DNA from: JBBECJ01 sp041751795
Lineage (GTDB): Bacteria; Chloroflexota; Chloroflexia; Thermomicrobiales; CFX8
Assembly: GCA_041751795.1 (NCBI GenBank)
Contig: JBGSWU010000006.1
Span: 1 to 9,825 of the forward strand
Length of the DNA stretch: 9,825 bases
Reading direction: 5' to 3'
Both the position numbers and the translations under genes were made by a program. Within the stretch, counting starts at the first letter, position 1. Each line of letters starts with the position of its first letter. The notes under the pieces are model-generated. The model was not told the DNA's origin, made no database searches, and worked only from the letters and a program-made list of their open reading frames with translations. Shown here piece by piece: positions 6,156-9,825 of the stretch.

Positions 6156-6187
6156 TGAACGTCCTTCTCCAAAGAGAAGGACGTTCA
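6156..6187 (-). terminator. Hairpin terminator at the end of the ABC transporter operon
   Basis: A perfect 14-base inverted repeat (arms 6156-6169 and 6174-6187, TGAACGTCCTTCTC and its complement) has a 4-base loop. It lies 24 bases past the stop of the DppC-type permease and upstream of the stressosome operon. There is no T run after it on the minus strand (it continues CGCGTATATG). Termination is therefore inferred from position and stem strength. It shares the GAACGTC..TTC arm sequence with the hairpin at 469-520. Confidence 0.65.
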
Positions 6188-6211
6188 GATTAACCATCAA
6201 CCAAACGCCGG

Positions 6212-7147
6212 TTACAGCGACGCTCGTTGGCGCGGATCCATCAGATCTCGCAAACCGTCACCAACGAAATTGATCGATAGCGTCGTGATGAAGATCGCGA
6301 GGCCCGGCAGTGTCGGTAGCCAGATATCGCTCCAACTGAACGAGAACGGGATCGATTCGTTCAGCATGAAGCCCCAGCTTGGCGTGGGTGGCGGAACACC
6401 GAGGCCGAGATAACTCAGGAACGCTTCGGAAATGATCAATCGCGCAACCTGAACGGTGCCGATGACGATTATCGTGTTGAGGAGATTCGGCGCGATGTGT
6501 CGCCACATCGTGCGCCAGATACTGACGCCAATAACGCGAGACGCCGCCATGTACTCGAGTTCCTTGATGCGCTCAACCTCGAACTTAATGACCCGTGTAT
6601 AGATCGGCCAAGCGCCAATTCCGAGAACAATGACGACGTTGGTAAAGCTGGTTCCAAGCACCGCCATCACTGCCAGCGCCAGCAGGATGAACGGGAACGT
6701 AATCATGATGTTCACCAGCGACGAGATGACGGCATCAAGCCAGCCGCCGAAGTACCCAGCCAACATCCCGAGCGTGATACCGATTGCCGCTGAAATCAGC
6801 GTCGCCAGCAGGCCGACGGATAGCGCAATCCGTCCACCGTAGAGGAGGCGCGTAGCATAGTCTCGCCCGATGCCGTCAGTACCGAGGGGATGAGACCACG
6901 TTCCGCCGTCCTGCCAGACCGGTGGATTTAGTCGTTCGCGAATCGACCCTTCTTCAGTCGTGTACGGGGTCAGTAACGGAGCGAAAATCGCCATCAGCGA
7001 CAGAATCAGTAGCACGATCCCGCCAGCAACCGACATCCGAAGTTTCCACGCGGCGGTCATCAGGGACCGCATCGAACGACGGCGAACCCGGTCTGGCGCA
7101 AACGTCTTTGCGATCGATTCCTGACTCCCCGTGTTGACAGTCGCCAT
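6212..7147 (-). CDS. DppC-type ABC transporter permease (peptide/nickel family)
   Basis: This 311-residue inner-membrane permease is normal length for the DppC/OppC family. After a basic N-terminal stretch, a first membrane helix lies at about 38-60. It is followed by the family motif HPLGTDGIGRDYATRLLYGGR at about 86-106, several further hydrophobic helices, and the cytoplasmic EAA loop AASRVIGVSIWRTMWRHIAPN at about 201-221 that contacts the ATPase. The C-terminal FVGDGLRDLMDPRQR is the standard ending of this family. AAGGAGG at 7152-7158 sits 4 bases before ATG 7147. It pairs with the DppB-type permease upstream in the same operon. It is the last gene before a terminator hairpin. The substrate cannot be deduced; the family covers peptides, nickel, glutathione and some sugars. 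Confidence 0.93.
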   Translation of the reverse strand: MATVNTGSQESIAKTFAPDRVRRRSMRSLMTAAWKLRMSVAGGIVLLILSLMAIFAPLLTPYTTEEGSIRERLNPPVWQDGGTWSHPLGTDGIGRDYATRLLYGGRIALSVGLLATLISAAIGITLGMLAGYFGGWLDAVISSLVNIMITFPFILLALAVMAVLGTSFTNVVIVLGIGAWPIYTRVIKFEVERIKELEYMAASRVIGVSIWRTMWRHIAPNLLNTIIVIGTVQVARLIISEAFLSYLGLGVPPPTPSWGFMLNESIPFSFSWSDIWLPTLPGLAIFITTLSINFVGDGLRDLMDPRQRASL

Positions 7148-7165
7148 TCATCCTCCTTGTAGTCA

Positions 7166-7184
7166 CCGGCCCGTTATCGGCCGG
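7166..7184 (-). other. Small hairpin between the two permease genes
   Basis: CCGGCC (7166-7171) and GGCCGG (7179-7184) pair around a 7-base loop in the 52-base gap between the DppB- and DppC-type genes. It ends just before the ribosome binding site of the latter. It may tune mRNA stability or translation of the downstream permease. The stem is only 6 bp, so a chance occurrence is possible. Confidence 0.3.
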
Positions 7185-7199
7185 GTGCGCCGACTCTGA

Positions 7200-8144
7200 T
7201 CATCGTCGAATGCGCGGGTCCAGCATTCCGACAATAAGATCGACGCCCAGGTTCACCACGGAGATAATAACCGCAAGTAGTACGACCGCAGCCTGGGTGA
7301 CGGGAAAGTCCGCGCCACGAATCGACTCAATCGCCAATTGGCCAACGCCAGGCCACGCGAAGACAGCCTCGGTGATGACCGCCCCACCAAGGAGCTGTCC
7401 GAATTGCAAGCCAAGGACGGTGATCACCGGGATCATCGTGTTCCGAAACGCGTGTCGAAACAGAACGACACGTTCCGCCAGCCCCTTCGCTCGCGCAGTG
7501 CGAACATAGTCCTGTGATAGGGCCTCCAACATGCCCGAGCGCACGAGGCGTTCGGTAACCGGCGCAATGAAGAATCCCAGCACGAACGCCGGCATGATCA
7601 GGTGCTTGATCCTGTCGATCCCACCGTCACCATAACCGGAGACCGGCAGCCACTTCAGGTTCACTCCGAAAACGATAATCAGCAGCAGGCCTAGCCAGAA
7701 AATCGGCATTGCCTGGCCGGTGACGACAAACAGCGTCGCAAAGTTCTCCCAGATCGAGTGACGGCGATAGGCAGAGATGATCCCCATCGGAATCGAGATC
7801 AGCGTTGCAAGGAGAATTGCCGTGAATGTCAGCGTCAGCGTTGCCGGCATTCGTTCAAGAACGAGCGTGGAGGCTGGCCGTCCAGACCGGAAAGAATCAC
7901 CAAAATCTCCCCGCACGGCGTCAGCCAGAAAGTCACCATACTGGACAATCAGTGGCCGGTTAAAGCCCATTTGCTCTCGGAAAATCTCACGTTGTTCGAA
8001 AGGCGTTTCCGGTGGCAATAACACGCCGACCGGATCGCCGAGCATATTGGTGATAACGAAAACAATCACCGATATACCGAAGATAACGACCACCATCTGC
8101 AATAGACGGTTCACGATATAGGCAACCACCGGCTCGCCCCCCAT
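7200..8144 (-). CDS. DppB-type ABC transporter permease (peptide/nickel family)
   Basis: This 314-residue inner-membrane permease is typical DppB/OppB length. The N terminus, with YIVNRLLQMVVVIFGISVIVF, is the usual first helix of the family (about residues 9-33). It is followed by a periplasmic region with the family feature MGFNRPLIVQYGDFL, then five further helices. The EAA loop, DYVRTARAKGLAERVVLFRH, lies at about 212-231. It ends VGMLDPRIRR, a family hallmark. The frame can be extended to a TTG at 8186, but that lies inside a 12-bp hairpin arm and the added residues are not family-like. I chose ATG 8144, preceded by GAGG four bases upstream. GTG 8129 is a further option. It is the second gene in an order of binding protein, DppB, DppC. 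Confidence 0.92.
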   Translation of the reverse strand: MGGEPVVAYIVNRLLQMVVVIFGISVIVFVITNMLGDPVGVLLPPETPFEQREIFREQMGFNRPLIVQYGDFLADAVRGDFGDSFRSGRPASTLVLERMPATLTLTFTAILLATLISIPMGIISAYRRHSIWENFATLFVVTGQAMPIFWLGLLLIIVFGVNLKWLPVSGYGDGGIDRIKHLIMPAFVLGFFIAPVTERLVRSGMLEALSQDYVRTARAKGLAERVVLFRHAFRNTMIPVITVLGLQFGQLLGGAVITEAVFAWPGVGQLAIESIRGADFPVTQAAVVLLAVIISVVNLGVDLIVGMLDPRIRR

Positions 8145-8174
8145 GTATCCTCTGAGCCGCCAACTCACGCTAAC

Positions 8175-8224
8175 CGACGCGGGCAAGGATATCTACCAAG
8201 TGGCAGACGCCATTGCCCGCGTCG
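8175..8224 (-). other. Intergenic stem-loop between binding protein and permease genes
   Basis: A perfect 12-base inverted repeat (CGACGCGGGCAA 8175-8186 / TTGCCCGCGTCG 8213-8224) surrounds a 26-base loop. The loop itself holds a small hairpin, TGGC-AGAC-GCCA (8201-8212). It starts 7 bases past the stop of the binding-protein gene. Such structures between binding-protein and permease genes commonly protect the upstream mRNA or partly terminate transcription, so that binding protein is made in excess. No T run follows, which favours mRNA stabilisation over termination. Confidence 0.6.
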
Positions 8225-8231
8225 CGTGAAC

Positions 8232-9825
8232 CTATGCCTTCGGCTTGGCCCAGAAGTAGCGGTCGATCTCATCAGGAGCCGGGGACCAGTCGACGTCGTT
8301 GTTGACTCCCCAGACCGTGTGCAATCCCCACATGAAGATCATTGGAGCTTCTTCGCGGATGATCTTCTGTGCCTGCGCATACAGATCCATGCGTACTTCC
8401 GGTTCGATCACGCCCCGGGCTTCGTCGATCAGCGCGTCAAAGTCGGTGTTACCGTAGTACGAGAAGATCGATGTCGAATGCAGCATGTCCCAGTAGATAC
8501 CGTCGGCATCGAAAACCGAGTAGGAACCCCAGGAAGAGCTGCCCATTGGCGGGTCTTTGCCCTCGTTGGTCATCTGGCTACTGACGGAGCCGTCAGCGAT
8601 AACCTCGAACTCGGCATTGATTCCAACGGCGGCCAGGTCGCGCTGCATCGCCTGCTCGACCTGGGTGGCGTTCGGCATCAGAGACGGGCCAGTCTTCCAC
8701 TTGACTTCGAAGCCATCAGCGAAACCGGCCTCTTCCATCAACGACTTGGCGAGGTCCGGATCGTACTCGTGCGGCTCAATCGATGGATCGAAACCGAAGT
8801 GCTTCGGGTTGACGAGCGCCGGTGTGCGGTCACCGCCCGCCTGAAGTGTCTCGATGTATGTCTCGATGTCGACTGCGTGGTTGGCAGCATTACGAACCCG
8901 GACGTCTGTGAACGGATTGTCCGGCGTGCCTCGGCCCTTCGCGTCGAGACGAACGAACTGCACGCGCAGGATTGGCTGAACCTTCGGCACCGCGATACCA
9001 GAATCGGTGACAACCTTCATCTGGTCGAATGGCACGACACGAATGATGTCGAGGTTGCCAGCCAGCAGTTCGGCTAATTGCGTTGAAAGCTCAGGAATCG
9101 TTCGAAGAATCAGTGTCTTGTAACCAGGCTGGACGTCCGGATTCCAGTAGTTATCGTTCGCTTCGAGAACGTACTCCTGGCCCTTCTTCCATTCGAGCAG
9201 CTTATACGGTCCAGTGCCTACCGGGTTCTCGGCGAGCCATTCATCGCCCATCTCGACAGCGAGTTTTTCCGGAATCATCTGGAAGTTCTGCAGACGCTCG
9301 GTGAAGATCGGGTATGGCACCTTCGTCTTGACATCGACCGTGTATTCATCGATGACGTCAACACCAGCGATCTGGGCGTGGTTACCCATCTGCTGACTTG
9401 CCTGCTCAGGATTAATAATGCGTTCCCAGTTCCATTTGACTGTTTCAGCCGTGAACGGGTCACCATTGTGGAACTGGACGCCCTCACGCAGCGTCATCCG
9501 CCACGTTGTCGGATCGGTGATCTCCCAACTCTCAGCGAGCCATGGCTCAATCTGGAGGGTTTCCATATTACGAACGCCGAGGTTGTCGTGGGTGTGATAG
9601 AAGAAAATGATGCCGGTCCGCTGGTTGTGCATGTGCGGATCCATGCCCTGGTTCTCGGACTGTTGGAACGCAACACGCAGCGTGCCAGTCGGAGCTGCGC
9701 CTGACCCGCCAGTTGTCGGTGCGGCTCCAGCCGAAGTCGGTGCGGCTCCAGCCGCCGTTGGCGCACTGCCAGCTGCAGTCGGTGCCGTGCCGCCCGTGCC
9801 CGTCGTTGCCGTCGGGTTGGTTCCT
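8232..9825 (-). CDS. Extracellular substrate-binding protein, family 5 (5' end missing)
   Basis: About 530 residues of an SBP_bac_5-type solute-binding protein are visible. The start, signal peptide and any lipobox are beyond the right edge; the frame is open to base 9825. The mature domain begins near TLRVAFQQS. It contains the family signature WLAESWEITDPTTWRMTLRE followed by GVQFHNGDPFTAETVKWNWE, then PYPIFTERL and NPVGTGPYKLLEWKKGQEY. It ends SPAPDEIDRYFWAKPKA. It delivers solute to the two permeases encoded downstream in the same operon. N-terminal to the domain is a low-complexity Ala/Pro/Thr/Gly linker of at least 40 residues with 7-residue repeats, as expected for a lipoprotein tether that spaces the domain from the membrane. 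The first ATG in view (9644) lies inside the conserved domain and is not the start. The ligand is unknown; peptide, nickel or oligosaccharide are all possible. Confidence 0.93.
   Translation of the reverse strand, partial: GTNPTATTGTGGTAPTAAGSAPTAAGAAPTSAGAAPTTGGSGAAPTGTLRVAFQQSENQGMDPHMHNQRTGIIFFYHTHDNLGVRNMETLQIEPWLAESWEITDPTTWRMTLREGVQFHNGDPFTAETVKWNWERIINPEQASQQMGNHAQIAGVDVIDEYTVDVKTKVPYPIFTERLQNFQMIPEKLAVEMGDEWLAENPVGTGPYKLLEWKKGQEYVLEANDNYWNPDVQPGYKTLILRTIPELSTQLAELLAGNLDIIRVVPFDQMKVVTDSGIAVPKVQPILRVQFVRLDAKGRGTPDNPFTDVRVRNAANHAVDIETYIETLQAGGDRTPALVNPKHFGFDPSIEPHEYDPDLAKSLMEEAGFADGFEVKWKTGPSLMPNATQVEQAMQRDLAAVGINAEFEVIADGSVSSQMTNEGKDPPMGSSSWGSYSVFDADGIYWDMLHSTSIFSYYGNTDFDALIDEARGVIEPEVRMDLYAQAQKIIREEAPMIFMWGLHTVWGVNNDVDWSPAPDEIDRYFWAKPKA
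9723..9785 (-). repeat. Three 21-bp tandem units encoding APTxAGA linker repeats
   Basis: Three consecutive 21-base units (9765-9785, 9744-9764, 9723-9743) encode APTAAGS, APTAAGA and APTSAGA. A diverged APTTGGSGA and an APTGT follow. At DNA level the core GGTGCGGCTCCAGCC occurs twice at exact 21-base spacing. This is the flexible linker of the binding protein. Repeats of this kind can gain or lose units by slippage without breaking the frame. Confidence 0.75.

Noticed and set aside
6019..6190. A promoter of the sigma-B type (GTTC...GGTAT) or housekeeping type for the stressosome operon
   Set aside because: The only candidates have poor spacing or overlap the terminator arm (for example GTTCAC...GGTATG near 6137-6161). 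None is convincing.
8145..8186. TTG start at 8186 for the DppB-type permease
   Set aside because: The added residues are not family-like and the TTG lies in the arm of an intergenic hairpin. ATG 8144 has a GAGG at suitable distance.
8226..9077. A 283-codon open frame on the plus strand, antisense to the binding-protein gene
   Set aside because: The product has no recognisable domain and lies fully opposite a strongly family-like gene. Long antisense frames are common in GC-rich coding DNA.

Overview
The window looks like a chromosomal segment of a fairly GC-rich, free-living bacterium. The gene set fits Chloroflexota of the Thermomicrobia type: an oligopeptide-type ABC transporter with an Ala/Pro/Thr-rich linker on its binding protein, an acetyl-CoA synthetase, a BBE-type flavin oxidase and a stressosome operon. 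That placement is an inference from gene style and composition, not from a marker gene. I see no tRNA, rRNA, CRISPR array, transposase or integrase.

Layout from left to right. (1) Bases 1-438, plus strand: the C-terminal part of a FAD-linked oxidase, cut by the window edge. (2) A strong 20-bp-arm hairpin at 469-520 lies between this gene and the convergent acetyl-CoA synthetase gene (542-2461, minus), and probably terminates both. (3) Bases 2571-5947, minus strand: a tightly packed six-gene stressosome operon. In transcription order it is histidine kinase, rsbR, rsbS, rsbT, a second rsbT-like gene and rsbX, with overlaps or gaps of a few bases at every junction. (4) Bases 5948-6211: a leader region with a possible 26-codon upstream ORF, an inverted repeat and the terminator hairpin of the next operon. 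(5) Bases 6212-9825, minus strand: a peptide/nickel-type ABC importer, in the order binding protein (start beyond the right edge), DppB-type permease, DppC-type permease. Hairpins lie in both intergenic gaps. No ATPase gene is in view.

The most interesting part is the stressosome operon. In Bacillus subtilis, RsbR and RsbS form the stressosome and hold the kinase RsbT. When released, RsbT binds the N-terminal domain of the phosphatase RsbU and activates it, which leads to sigma-B activity. Here no RsbU phosphatase is present. Instead, an RsbU-type N-terminal domain is joined through a coiled coil to a complete HisKA/HATPase histidine kinase, and this fusion is the first gene of the operon. 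The simplest reading is that released RsbT switches a two-component kinase rather than a phosphatase. RsbR is also reduced to its linker helix and STAS domain with no sensor module, and a second RsbT-like ATPase overlaps rsbX. No response regulator, sigma factor, RsbV or RsbW is in the window, so the output must be encoded elsewhere.
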